From Pseudocercospora fijiensis CIRAD86 (Eukaryota; Ascomycota; Dothideomycetes; Mycosphaerellales; Mycosphaerellaceae): a DNA stretch of 64,000 nt. Positions 1-10,141 of this stretch are shown one piece after another (the first letter of the stretch is position 1; each line of letters starts with the position of its first letter). Position numbers and translations under genes: made by a program. The stretch lies in contig NW_006921533.1 of NCBI RefSeq assembly GCF_000340215.1, positions 1,472,192-1,536,191 on the forward strand. The letters run 5' to 3'. The notes under the pieces were generated by a model that ran no database searches, was not told the origin of the DNA, and saw only the letters and a program-made list of their open reading frames with translations.

Positions 1-388
1 CAAAATGCATTCGATGGGTGGGTGTTCTTGCGAACTTTGAAGCGGCGATGTTGCTTCACTCGTCGGACGAAGCTAATATCCTGCGGCTTGTCGCTGTCGC
101 GTGGATGGAAGGAGAGGCTTCGGCAACGGTGTAATGGCGCGAGGTATGCAAGTGACCGACTGGGTTGCAGAAGGTCGCGTCGATGTCTGCTGAGAGTTGT
201 TGCGAGACCGTCGCGAAGTGATGTCCTTGTGACAGGGATCGTGCCGCGCAGAATGGCTCGTGCATGTGCCAAAGCTTAAAATTCAAGGAAGGCGCGATGG
301 TATCTTGAAGAGTGAAAGCGACAAGCAACAAGCTGCATGCAAGTGAAGTGATCTGGGGCTCGATCCTACGAAATAAAGTTGGAATGAC
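1..388. other. intergenic, no gene seen
   Basis: No supported gene. Short open frames on both strands overlap each other and show no recognisable domain. The 3' flank of DUS1 begins here. Confidence 0.5.
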
Positions 389-2083
389 CTAGCCGCAAAC
401 CACGCCCTCCTTGGGTATCTCAGCCGTTCGCTCACCGTTCGAAATAGACTCGACTTTGCCGTTGGCGGATAGTCCAGCTTTCTCCTTCTCTAACCCTTCG
501 GCTTCAAGCTTTGCCTTCTGCTTCTTGCTGAGCTGAAGACTGCCCTTCTCCATGGCCTCTTTAGGCAGAGGCCGTATGTGAGGCTGGCATACCCAGAAGG
601 GGCGTTTACATCTCCGGATGGCCGCTGTACTGTAGAGCTCCGGATCAAGCGCTTCCTCTTCTGCATCGACCTCCGGCGTCTCAAACTGTGAAGGATCTTT
701 CTCGTAGGCGAGCAAGCCTTCTTTCACCGCTTTCTCGACGAGACTGAGGACGTTCTCATAAGCATCAATGTCGCCAGCACGTGATCGAGCAAGAGCGTCC
801 CTCACATCATGATGAGAGCCGACTAACGCCCGCAGAATGTGGAAGCAGTGTGGTTGCATGGCTGTAAGGTTGGGGTTAGTGCACTTCTCTGGCTTGCCTT
901 GACTCTTCTTTGCTTCTTTCAATTGAGCTCGCTTCTGCTTCTTCGTCGGCGCTTGACCCTCGTCATCGGCTTTTCGCTTTGCTGAGTCTTGATGATGGAC
1001 AGCATCACCATTTGTTGCTGGCAATACGGGTGCTTCTGAAGTTTGTGCTGCTTCGTTGGCAGTGTCTGGCGCGTCGAACGGCGCATCTGAAGGCAGGAAA
1101 AGCGGCTCTCTCTTGGGCGGCGCACGTCCCAAGACGTGCTCATGAATGATGTCGAGATACCTTCTCAAAACAGCATCAGCTCTGTACCCGCCTTTGCCAT
1201 CTCTACCTCGCCAATATTCGCGACCTTCCTGACCAACCGGAGGCGGCGCAGCAAAAATCGAAGGGTCGTACAAATTCCCTTCCGCACTCATGATGCCATC
1301 GGCACCTGTGGCATCCAGGCAATTCTGCAGATCGTCATACTGCAAGATATTGCCATTTGCAAACATGACAGTTTCAGACGGCAGGTTGTCTCTCAGGAAC
1401 CGCAGCATCTTCCAATCAGCCAGTCCAGTCTCATGTCCTTTCTGATGTCTCTGCCTGCCATGTACTGTGATTATGCTCGCGCCAGCGCTAAGGATCATCT
1501 TCGCGTATTCCAGAGTCTTCTCTTTCGTCTCTTGTATCCTAAACTTCGCTGTGACTGGGATATCCAAGCCCGTGTGCAGCGTATTGATCAGCTTATAGAT
1601 CAAATCCCAATTCTCTTGTAGGAAAGCTCCATATTGTCCGCGTTTTGCAATGCCTTGCGGGCAGCCGAGATTCAGATCTATCGCGTCGCAGTATGGCTGG
1701 ACTACTCTTGCTGCTTTCAAGAACGCTTCAGGATCGTTCGCGCAGAACTGCACGAAGAGAGGACGATCGAACTTTGGGTTGCCGTCCAGGTACATGTCGT
1801 CCTCTTTGAACGTCTTTTGATGCTCACTGTCTGCAGGCTCTGGCATCGCAAGAGGTGGCTTCAGGGGCTCGAAATGTGCTGCTCGATATTTTGGTCCATC
1901 TGCGAAGAGCTTCGCGTGTAACATTGGCGAATAGGCTAGAATTGAGGTTCGGAGATCTGGCGGTAAGAAGGAGCGAGTGAGCATTCGCCACGCAAATTCG
2001 CTCTGGTCGACCATGGGCGCGACGACGTATTTGGGTGAGCCGATGCTCTCGTAGAAGGCTCGCCCGTGCAGCTTCGGCGCCAT
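389..2083 (-). CDS. DUS1: tRNA-dihydrouridine(16/17) synthase
   Basis: FMN-dependent enzyme that reduces uridine 16/17 in the D-loop of tRNAs using NAD(P)H. Visible Dus1 hallmarks are the N-terminal APMVDQSEFAWRML motif, the NLGCPQGIAKRGQYG block carrying the family's active-site Cys, the VTAKFRI strand, and ITVHGRQRHQKG before the C-terminal half of the TIM barrel. A basic, low-complexity stretch (KRKADDEGQAPTKKQKR) interrupts the C-terminal part. The start is placed at the ATG giving MAPKLHGRAFYES (564 aa), because fungal Dus1 proteins begin just before this block. An in-frame ATG at 2194 would add 37 residues. No intron is needed. The C-terminal tail after the barrel is longer than in yeast Dus1 and is probably disordered. 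Family assignment is secure; the exact start is not. Confidence 0.93.
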   Translation of the reverse strand: MAPKLHGRAFYESIGSPKYVVAPMVDQSEFAWRMLTRSFLPPDLRTSILAYSPMLHAKLFADGPKYRAAHFEPLKPPLAMPEPADSEHQKTFKEDDMYLDGNPKFDRPLFVQFCANDPEAFLKAARVVQPYCDAIDLNLGCPQGIAKRGQYGAFLQENWDLIYKLINTLHTGLDIPVTAKFRIQETKEKTLEYAKMILSAGASIITVHGRQRHQKGHETGLADWKMLRFLRDNLPSETVMFANGNILQYDDLQNCLDATGADGIMSAEGNLYDPSIFAAPPPVGQEGREYWRGRDGKGGYRADAVLRRYLDIIHEHVLGRAPPKREPLFLPSDAPFDAPDTANEAAQTSEAPVLPATNGDAVHHQDSAKRKADDEGQAPTKKQKRAQLKEAKKSQGKPEKCTNPNLTAMQPHCFHILRALVGSHHDVRDALARSRAGDIDAYENVLSLVEKAVKEGLLAYEKDPSQFETPEVDAEEEALDPELYSTAAIRRCKRPFWVCQPHIRPLPKEAMEKGSLQLSKKQKAKLEAEGLEKEKAGLSANGKVESISNGERTAEIPKEGVVCG

Positions 2084-2493
2084 GGCGTATGATCGGATCA
2101 ATTCGTTGTAGAATCTCGTCCTGAAGTGGGAGAAATTTGGCAAGTAAGGTCGCAAGGAGCTATGCCATAGTATTCTATGGTGAACAGTCGGCATGCGATG
2201 CTCGTTCAAGGGCGTGGCAGAGAGAGGTGAAAGTGGTGAAAATCATTCACATGAGAAGAGGTGGTTTGGCGGTATTTGACAGGGATTGTGAATGCCTAAG
2301 GCATAAAGTCATCCAAGACTATCGTTTCATTCATTCGAGGCATATCTTACGTCCATCATTAATCGTATCAGACTACACTTCCAAGTTGGTCATAATGCTT
2401 CAATACTCCACCAATGCACTCGCTAAATCTCAAAACGCTCAGATGCAGAAGAATCTCCTTTTACCAATCCATCCCATGCATAAGTAGTCCCGT
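2084..2493. other. intergenic between DUS1 and Kex2-repeat gene
   Basis: Holds the DUS1 promoter on the left and the 3' flank of the secreted repeat gene on the right; both genes are on the minus strand. No further gene seen. Confidence 0.5.
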
Positions 2494-3225
2494 TCATGGC
2501 ACGGAACTGCCAGCAGCCTCAAGTGTGCCGGCCTCAGTGTCCCCAACCTCAGCACCCAAATCAGCAGCAGTGCCGGTCGAGGTCCCATCAACACCATCAA
2601 GACCATTGGTCGCTGGTGCAGTCAAGCCACCAGTCTTGGCAGCATCACTGATAGCCTGAGCACCATTGGAGATCTTATCGAGCTGACGTCTGGCCTTCGG
2701 AATGGCGGCGCCAGCACCCTCCAAAGTGCCAGCTTCAGTGTCACCGATCTTGGCACCCAAGTCAGCAGCGCCGCCGGTGGAGGTGCCGTCAACGTCGTCA
2801 AGTTCAGTAGTGACGGCAGAGGTAGAAGCGCCGGTGCCTGCTGCTTGAGAAATGGCCTGAGCACCGTTGGAGATCTTGTCCAATTGTCTTCGTCGAGCTC
2901 CAGTAGAAGATATAGTGTTTGCGGTGTTGTCTTCAGCATTCTCAACACCATATCCAACGCCGTTGTCTGTCTGAGAGAGGACGGAGTCGCAAGCTGCACC
3001 TTCGCCAGCTAGCTGACGACGAATGAACTTAAGACCAGTACCGGAAATGGTGTTTGCTGTGTTGTCCTCGGCGTTCTCGACCCCGTAGCCAACACCATTA
3101 TCAGTCGAAGAGAGGACACTGTTGCAAGCGGCGCCCTCGCCGGCAAGCTGAGGAACTGGAGCTGCCAACACGCCAGTCGCAGAGAATGCCAGAATGGCAG
3201 CAGCGATGGCAGATGTGAAGTGCAT
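2494..3225 (-). CDS. secreted Kex2-processed repeat protein (KEP-like)
   Basis: A 243-aa protein with no family recognised. Residues 1-21 form a signal peptide ending VLAA. The rest is four units, each beginning with Gln-Leu; units 2-4 directly follow dibasic or tribasic residues (RR 69-70, RRR 111-113, RR 179-180), which are Kex2-type cleavage sites. Units 1 and 2 (residues 26-64 and 71-109) are near copies (36 of 39 residues) with one Cys each. Units 3 and 4 (114-176 and 181-243) form a second repeat type, 46 of 63 residues identical, Gly/Ala/Thr/Asp-rich, without Cys. Cleavage would release four peptides of roughly 38-65 residues with N-terminal Gln, which could cyclise to pyroglutamate. 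Known Kex2-processed repeat proteins include mating pheromone precursors, dikaritin RiPP precursors and the Ustilago Rep1 repellent. The long units resemble Rep1 in architecture more than short RiPP cores. No UstY-type (DUF3328) neighbour is present. Confidence 0.8.
   Translation of the reverse strand: MHFTSAIAAAILAFSATGVLAAPVPQLAGEGAACNSVLSSTDNGVGYGVENAEDNTANTISGTGLKFIRRQLAGEGAACDSVLSQTDNGVGYGVENAEDNTANTISSTGARRRQLDKISNGAQAISQAAGTGASTSAVTTELDDVDGTSTGGAADLGAKIGDTEAGTLEGAGAAIPKARRQLDKISNGAQAISDAAKTGGLTAPATNGLDGVDGTSTGTAADLGAEVGDTEAGTLEAAGSSVP
2497..2886 (-). repeat. internal repeat type B (units 3 and 4)
   Basis: Two coding repeats, 2686-2886 and 2497-2685, each starting QLDKISNGAQAIS and ending AGTLE-xAGxxxP. 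Divergence is concentrated in the middle of the unit, while the start and the DGTSTG and GDTEAGTLE blocks are retained. Confidence 0.85.
2887..3150 (-). repeat. internal repeat type A (units 1 and 2)
   Basis: Two coding repeats, 3016-3150 and 2887-3015, each starting QLAGEGAAC and sharing NGVGYGVENAEDNTANTIS. They differ at only three of 39 aligned residues, so the duplication is recent or under homogenisation. The units end LKFIRR and ARRR. Confidence 0.85.
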
Positions 3226-6200
3226 GTTGTCGGTAGTGGAGAAATCGATCTAGGTTTTAGAGGTAATGATATTGAGGGTTTTCGGTAGTGATGAAGGTTG
3301 CACTTGAAGGCCGCTGGCCAAATGGTACTTCTGAGCTGCTAGTTGCCTGGGAATTTGTTGCTGGGATGGAGATTTCAACGATGGATGAACACCGTTGTCT
3401 TTATACCACACGCGTGTTCAGCTTGTTCACGCTCGGCGTCATCGCACTGATGCCCTGGAGGCACGTGTAGCGGCGCGCTTTCGTTGAGCATACATATTTG
3501 CCGTGAAGCGAGAGACTAAGACATCGGATCAACTGTGAAAGTTGCCCTCTAGGTCTAGCTTGTAGGCTCAAGTTGACCTCTGGAGTCGTGGGCCATGTGC
3601 CACGCACACGACTTGTCAACATTTGGCGAAAGCTTGAACCTGGCACCGAAACTGGTGCTATGCAGTGTAATAGCCTAGCATGGTTAGTGCACAGACAGCG
3701 GCGTGCTGAAGGGGGCCGTGGGTTGAGAAATCCCAGAAGAAGCAACCGCGATTCGGTGCCGTTCTCAAGCCCACCTGTGGACCCCATATGATGATTATGA
3801 TCTACACGCATGGAAAGACTAATCTTCTCCACGAACATGACGCTGGTGGCTAGACCCAGCACGGGATACAGCCTACCAAGTGGAACTTTTTTGGTATTGT
3901 GGATGCAAGCCACGCCACTATTCTACGGCGTCTGCCCACGCAGATATCAATCGCTTGCGTTGCGCTGTAATGACACCGAAGACGGATATGGAGGAGCACA
4001 TGAATGGCAGAAACTGGAGTGAGGTTGAAGTCGATCATCGTGACCACCAGCGGGCCGCAGCTGGGAGTATTCACACGTGCGGTTCTTGCCGATCATGAAG
4101 ATCATCGACAACTCCGACAAGGTATTCAAACATGTGCGAGATGCATTTGTACAGCGCGTGGCTTGGCCCTTGAATCTTATGTGCGAGTTTCCCAGCACGC
4201 GGCGTGCCGGTTCCGAGCAAGACCAACGTTCTGTGATGGACACTGGTGACTTCGTGAAGCCCTTCGCGACAAATTCTGGATGACCGGTGTGAGCCGGATC
4301 CAGGAGGCTGCTGCGGCTGCATGCAAGCCGAATAAGCTTTGTCGTGTTGCTTGACGAGGAGGCGCTTTCGAGGCGCGCAGCCAGCAGAGGGGTAGGGTCC
4401 AATGAATGGTGCGTGTGAGAGTGCAAGACAAATGATTAAGCTGTGCCATGCCGCCCCAAGCTCCTCAAGCATCGTAATGCATGTAGGATGCAAGGCTTGA
4501 CTACGAGAAATCGCACAGCAACGAAGCTCGACTTGAAGCCGCAGACGCCATTACACGGAATGAGGCCTTTACATGTGGGCGTTGACGGGCGGCACCTGCT
4601 AGCATGACTATGCCGCGCCGCACAGCTCTCTCCCTCTCATGATTTGCCTCTCAAATATTGGTCGTGATGCCGTCAGAGTGGGAAGGCCAGATGGGGGTTG
4701 CCTGCAGCATTTTTGCCATTTGCCCATGGTGGCTTCTGCACTTCCACTCTACCCTTGATTATGCAGCATCCCATTTGTCTGCTTGAGCAGTTGAATCCGA
4801 GGTACAGGTCGTAAGCTCCTCACGGGTCATCTGCTCGAGGCCGTCTCCGGAGCTGATGGTCGAGCATGAGACGCAGAGCTTGTCGTGCATAGATCGACCA
4901 TAGGATCTGTATACCTCTCAAGCATGGTTGAAAGAAGCGAATTGTGAGATGATTGTCCATGAGGCTGCGAGTGGTGCTCTGCAGTGCCTCAAGATGCATC
5001 CCTGCGAAGAGGCAGAAGCAATGATCCGCCCAGATTGAGGGAAAGGTGGTGACGCAGTGCTCCGACGTCTTCTGGTCATGGATGCAAGGCTGTTAGTGAG
5101 CAGGTGAAAGGTCGATGGCGAGGCAGTCGCTATGGCGAGGCATCGATTATTCGCCGTGCTGCCGTGCACTTCAAATGGCAGGTGCGCGAGACGACAGAGA
5201 CATAGCATGAGAAGATTGTATGATGAATTTGATGCTCGGAAGCATGTCGTCGCCAAGGCTCTGTCAAACATGGCTGTCCACGTGCGGACCTGGCCGTTGT
5301 TGCGCAAAGAGCCGCTGGCAGTATTCTATGTACTAATAAGTGGGGCGAGAAGTCAAAGTCTCCTTCCACACTCTCTCCTGTGATGATATGTCTCTTCGTC
5401 CTTTTGGTGTTTTCCTGCCGCGTGTTATCCTCAAGGCGGACGTCGCTTACGATTAGCGAGGCCGGCCCGCTCGTTCTCAACAGCGCGCGCACGCTTCCAA
5501 GCGCGGCGGCAAAGACTTGGCGTCTTGGAATGGTTCAGCGACATGGCGGGCATGCGGACAGGAATATCGAGATAACAGACGCGGTGGCAGATGCGCGTGC
5601 GGCAAGCGCTCTGTGCGACAGCAAAGTCATCGGAAGAGACGTCAGATGATTGAGGAGACGGAGACGGAGACGGGATGGAGGAGGAGGAGGAGGAGGAGGA
5701 TGGTAAATATTCTGTGGATGGATGGATGGCGGGTGTACCTGCATGCGCATGCATGAAACCGGGATGACGAGGGCTGCCGAAGCCAATCAGCGAAGTGAAA
5801 CAGTATGGCGAATCTTTTTGCCGCCACAGTCTAAGACTCAGCTGTAAGAGACGAAGGTGGCTGTCGCATCTTCTCAAGCCTGTTTCGCCGTCGTGTCGCT
5901 CGTCGCCAGTCGTTCGCGCAGTCACCACTCTGTCCCACGCACGACACCAGCAGACGCTGGACCTGCATTGAACCATTTCCACGTTTCCGTCCCGTCGATC
6001 TTCATAGATCGACTTTCCAGGCACCGCACACCGCACCGCGCGCATTCTATTGTCCTCCCTGCGCCGTCCCAGTCACCAGCGAAAGTACACCAGCCTCGTC
6101 CTAGTCAGTGAGCTGCAACATCTCCGTATCCCCAATTTTCTGGTCCTCGCGCGGCCAAGAGATGTAGCAGCCCGCCGCGCCGTTATTAGTGCCTGGACAT

Positions 6201-6690
6201 CTCTACCATTGTTTATTAGCGTCATCGTCGAACTCTCCCGCACTTCGACCTCCTTTCCCGCCGCAATCTGGACCATACCAATCAAAGGCCCGGGAAACAA
6301 TGCGGCATTGTCGGCGCATGCCAGTCTTTGTTCTCTGACCAGAGCTCTGCTATTCTTGCGACTCGACTGGCTGCATTGTTCACGCCCGCTCATCTACTCA
6401 CCGCCTCCCACCGCTCATTCACTAAGTCAGAATCCATTTTACCACCGCATTGACTGCGGCAGCAGCTTTCATTCACACCAATCCAACATCGCCAATCTTT
6501 CGATTTCTCCGCTAGCTGGTACTAGCATTTGGCATAGTCGGCAACACCCGTCCGATTCTTTGTGCCCGTCACACCTTGCCGTCGACATTCTTTACCGCAC
6601 TAGGAAGCGCTCCAAACACGCCGATCACAGCATTGGCCCCCCTTTGTCCAAGGGTACTACTGTAGCAATCTCAACGCCGCGCCGGTCGCC
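3226..6690. other. 3.4 kb intergenic region
   Basis: No gene supported. The open frames here are short, overlap on both strands and lack family motifs. A GGA microsatellite lies at about 5673-5704, followed by TGGA repeats near 5714. The right part (about 5900-6690) is pyrimidine-rich and probably the promoter and 5' leader of the downstream ferric-reductase-like gene. Confidence 0.5.
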
Positions 6691-8799
6691 ATGCATCCCT
6701 CACACTATCTTCACCCTCGACTCCACCTGCACGCTACACCCAGTGTGCCCTTCGCCTCACATGCCGGCCATCTTATGGCCCCTCGACACCCCGATCCACT
6801 CCCGAACGCCATACCTCTGCCCAAACCTGGCCATGGCCAGGTGACGGACTTTGGGACGCTGCTCAATATGAGCGCCAACGCATCTCCATTCAGTCACGGC
6901 CTCGAAGGTGTCAACCAGTATGGCAACTACCTCTTCGCCAACCTCCTCGTCATCTCCTTCATGGGCCTTCTGGCCGGCACCCTACTGTACAGATGGATCA
7001 AGATGGGACATGCCCATATGCGACACTTGTTTACCATGGGAAGAGAGTCGGACCAGAGGTACTTCATGTATAACCACACACAGCTTTGGCCGTGGATTAA
7101 AAGGCACATACTTTACGCTCCGCTGTGGAAAAACAGGCACAACAGGGAGTGGAAGCTCAACAATTCTGTCAGTATGGGCACCTTGCCCTCAAGATTTCAC
7201 ACACTCCTTTTATTGGTCTATCTGGCTTCGAACACGGCATACTGCTTAGTAGTGGATTGGAGCAAGCCGAAGCCATCGGTCATTGCAGAACTTCGTGGCC
7301 GGACAGGAGTGCTGGCCGCACTTAATATCATACCCACCATCCTTTTCGCTTTACGAAACAACCCAGCCATACGACTGCTACGTGTACCTTATGACACATT
7401 CAACCTTCTACACAGATGGTGTGCTCGCATGTTGGTCCTTGAGAGCATACTTCATACCATATTCTGGGCAATCAATGCTTACAACGCCGGCGGATCTCGA
7501 CAAATTGGAGTTTCACTGGACACATCATTGAGCTACAGATGGGGCATGGTTGCTTCATGCGCCTTTACATTCATCGTCATTGCAGCCACGGGACCATTAC
7601 GACACGCCGCCTACGAAACTTTCATCATGTCTCATCGACTGCTGGTAATCGTTGGTATTGCTGGTGTCTACGTTCACCTAGATGCCGCAAATCTACCAAT
7701 GTTGCCATACGTGCAGATCAGCATTGCATTTTACGCAGCAGAAGTCTTCCTTAGGTTCTTCAAAGCTGCATGGTACAACTACAGCCGCCAAAAGGGCTTC
7801 ACCAGGGTGACGGTGGAATGGCTTCCAGCAGAAGCATGTCGCGTCACCTTCGATCTGTCGCGACCATGGCAGTGGCGGCCTGGATGTCATGTCCACGTCT
7901 GGATTCCACGATTCGGTCTGTTATCGACACACCCTTTCTCGATAGCGTGGGCTGAGAACAGACCCCGAAATCCTCCAATGGAGATCGAAATGGAAAAGCT
8001 GCCTCCGACATTTGGCAGCACATTTGCCACACATCAACATCGACCGAGCTTAGCTACAGGGCTTCAGAACCGGGCAAGCTTGGCAAGAATACAGACACAC
8101 CAGTCGCGCAAGAGCGCCACATTGACAGAAATGGCGAACATCGCAGAAGAAACACACAAAGCAGCAGCGACAAACATCACATTACCCCGAGAAGCTGATG
8201 TCACATCCGTCTCGCTCATAATACGAGCCAGAAACGGCATGACCAGAAATCTCTACGACAAACTCTCAAAGAATGACAAACAGCCGATCATCACATGGGG
8301 CGCCATCGAAGGACCATACGGTGGACACGACCCAATGTCATCCTACGGCACGGTCATCCTCTTCGCAGGAGGCGTCGGCATAACCCACTGTATCGGATAC
8401 ATCCACCACCTCATGCTCCAATACCAAGCCGGCACCTGCAGCACGCGGAGAATCCTTTTAGTATGGTCCGTCCCCAACACCGAAGCGCTCGAATGGGTCC
8501 GAAAATGGATGGACGAAATTTTACGCATGGAATTCCGTCGCGACGTCCTCCGAATCCAACTCTACATCACGAAACCCCGCCATCGAGGCGAAGTTGTATC
8601 GGGTACCGGAAGCGTGCAAATGTTTCCGGGAAGATGCGTGCCTGCTACCGTCATCGAGAAAGAACTCCCCGAACGCATTGGGAGCGTGGGTGTGACGGTT
8701 TGTGGACCGGGAGCTTTTTCGGATAGTGTTCGACAGGCTTGTAGGAGTGTCGTTCAAGAGGCTAGTGTGGATTTCATTGAGGAGGCGTTTACGTATTAG
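6691..8799 (+). CDS. ferric reductase-like transmembrane oxidoreductase
   Basis: A 702-aa intronless member of the FRE/NOX superfamily, which moves electrons from NADPH via FAD and two b-type hemes across a membrane, usually to Fe3+ or Cu2+. After a hydrophilic N-terminus come about seven membrane segments. Heme-ligand histidines fit HRW (about residue 241) and LHTIF (about 255), with a second pair in PLRH...SHRLL and VYVHL. The FAD motif is HPFSIAW (about 414). The NADPH site is LFAGGVGITH (about 557), with the C-terminal VCGPGAF (about 669). A Gln/Thr-rich insertion lies between the FAD and NADPH parts (residues 445-500). No EF hand or NOX-specific feature is seen, so a metalloreductase is favoured. 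The ATG at 6691 has a good context (GCCATG); ATGs at 6775 and 6868 are alternatives. Substrate unknown. Confidence 0.88.
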   Translation: MHPSHYLHPRLHLHATPSVPFASHAGHLMAPRHPDPLPNAIPLPKPGHGQVTDFGTLLNMSANASPFSHGLEGVNQYGNYLFANLLVISFMGLLAGTLLYRWIKMGHAHMRHLFTMGRESDQRYFMYNHTQLWPWIKRHILYAPLWKNRHNREWKLNNSVSMGTLPSRFHTLLLLVYLASNTAYCLVVDWSKPKPSVIAELRGRTGVLAALNIIPTILFALRNNPAIRLLRVPYDTFNLLHRWCARMLVLESILHTIFWAINAYNAGGSRQIGVSLDTSLSYRWGMVASCAFTFIVIAATGPLRHAAYETFIMSHRLLVIVGIAGVYVHLDAANLPMLPYVQISIAFYAAEVFLRFFKAAWYNYSRQKGFTRVTVEWLPAEACRVTFDLSRPWQWRPGCHVHVWIPRFGLLSTHPFSIAWAENRPRNPPMEIEMEKLPPTFGSTFATHQHRPSLATGLQNRASLARIQTHQSRKSATLTEMANIAEETHKAAATNITLPREADVTSVSLIIRARNGMTRNLYDKLSKNDKQPIITWGAIEGPYGGHDPMSSYGTVILFAGGVGITHCIGYIHHLMLQYQAGTCSTRRILLVWSVPNTEALEWVRKWMDEILRMEFRRDVLRIQLYITKPRHRGEVVSGTGSVQMFPGRCVPATVIEKELPERIGSVGVTVCGPGAFSDSVRQACRSVVQEASVDFIEEAFTY

Positions 8800-10141
8800 A
8801 AACAGAAACAGGACCAGGGAAGAAGATCCTGGGTTACGACGTTACGGCGGCTTTTTTCCCCCCCCCAAAAATACTTTTCGAGACCGATTTTTGTTTGGTC
8901 GATTGATTACTGCTCGAGATACCACTTCGCATGGGAAAATAGGCATGGGTTTTTGCATAGCGTGGAGAAAGAAGGAAAGGTCGTTTTGTGTAGTGTATAG
9001 ATCATCTGGATCAGAAAGAACAGAGAAGAAAGAAGGGAAGAGAGGTGAAGATGGATATGGGACTGGAAATGGAACGTATCATAGTGTATGGACATCAAAA
9101 AAGGGAAACGACAAATTCAAACAAAGTCCTTCATTGCTGTTTTTCTTTTATCCTATTTACTTATGATACTCACAGTGTGAATCGCTTGTATTCCGTCGAT
9201 TCTTGTTTCGGGTTGATGCGGGATATTACTTATATTATAATCTCCTATGCCGCCCCATTCATCGGCGTTCTTGTCATTTCGCTAGGTCGGTCGTAGATAA
9301 GTCTCCTCCAACCGCAGCAAGCGCTTTTATGGTATAAGGCGGCCATTCATCATCCTGTGTAGGCGGTGCTTGCTGCTCCACGTTACTTAAGCGGGTGGAT
9401 CTCGTTCTATGGCTGTCGACGAGGCATCACCTACACGAGCTCGAGCTCGGGGCCTTCTAGGGTCCTGTAGGCTCAATGTTCAGCTCATGTGGACGACGTG
9501 TTACGAGGGAGTCTGAGAAGGCGGCACTCGTCGTGAGGCTCCGTAGACATGAAGCCATGGCGGACGCCTCGCACGTGGCGATCCTACGTTGATCTTCCAA
9601 CATATCGATGTCCACTGCTGCTGGTCACCAGGTGGTATAGCTCCATCTGTCCCCGAAGCCATCGTTGATGCCAATGCTGCATACGAGAAGTGCGCTGCAA
9701 TCGGACGTTGTAGTTGTCTTGGCCTCGTGTTACAGCGCGGGAGCCAAAGGCAGGCGTCGGCTCTGGGTGCGAAGGTTTCGGCTTCAACGTCAAGGGTCTG
9801 CAGGCAACCAAACCTCCGCTCCGCCCACCTTTGGAGGCTCGTTTCACCGTTCACGTAGTAGTACGTCTGGCTTCTCCCCACGAGCAGGGAACAAGGGCTG
9901 GCCTTTGATCTGCTTCTACTTACTCTTGCCACACTAAAGCATCGTGACAATTGGCAATCTCCAATTGGCAACACACCGTCGCATCTTTCCCTTCCACTGG
10001 ACCCTTCCGTCGGCGCCGGGAGCTCACCAAGAGGGTGTGCAGCACCCGCGGTCGACTCGCCTGGTCAGGTGGGACGCTGAGCACAGTGTCGCGTGGGTCG
10101 AATGAACATCGCTGGCCAGACTCCACCGTGCGACGTCCATC
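8800..10141. other. intergenic region
   Basis: 3' flank of the ferric-reductase-like gene (with a poly-C/poly-T run near 8850) and, from about 9900, the 5' leader of the CPS1-like gene. Overlapping short frames around 9500-9970 show no domain and are not called. Confidence 0.5.

Noticed and set aside
2494..3225. Calling the Kex2-repeat protein a dikaritin (ustiloxin-like) RiPP precursor
   Set aside because: Units are 38-65 residues rather than short cores, and no UstY-type gene lies in the window.
3226..6690. Many plus and minus frames of 60-260 codons, e.g. at 3947-4426 and 6050-6844
   Set aside because: They overlap on both strands, use biased amino acids from pyrimidine-rich DNA, often lack ATG, and show no motifs; the last is probably the 5' leader of the ferric-reductase-like gene.
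9501..9974. 157-codon minus-strand frame
   Set aside because: Competes with several plus-strand frames over the same bases and has no recognisable domain.
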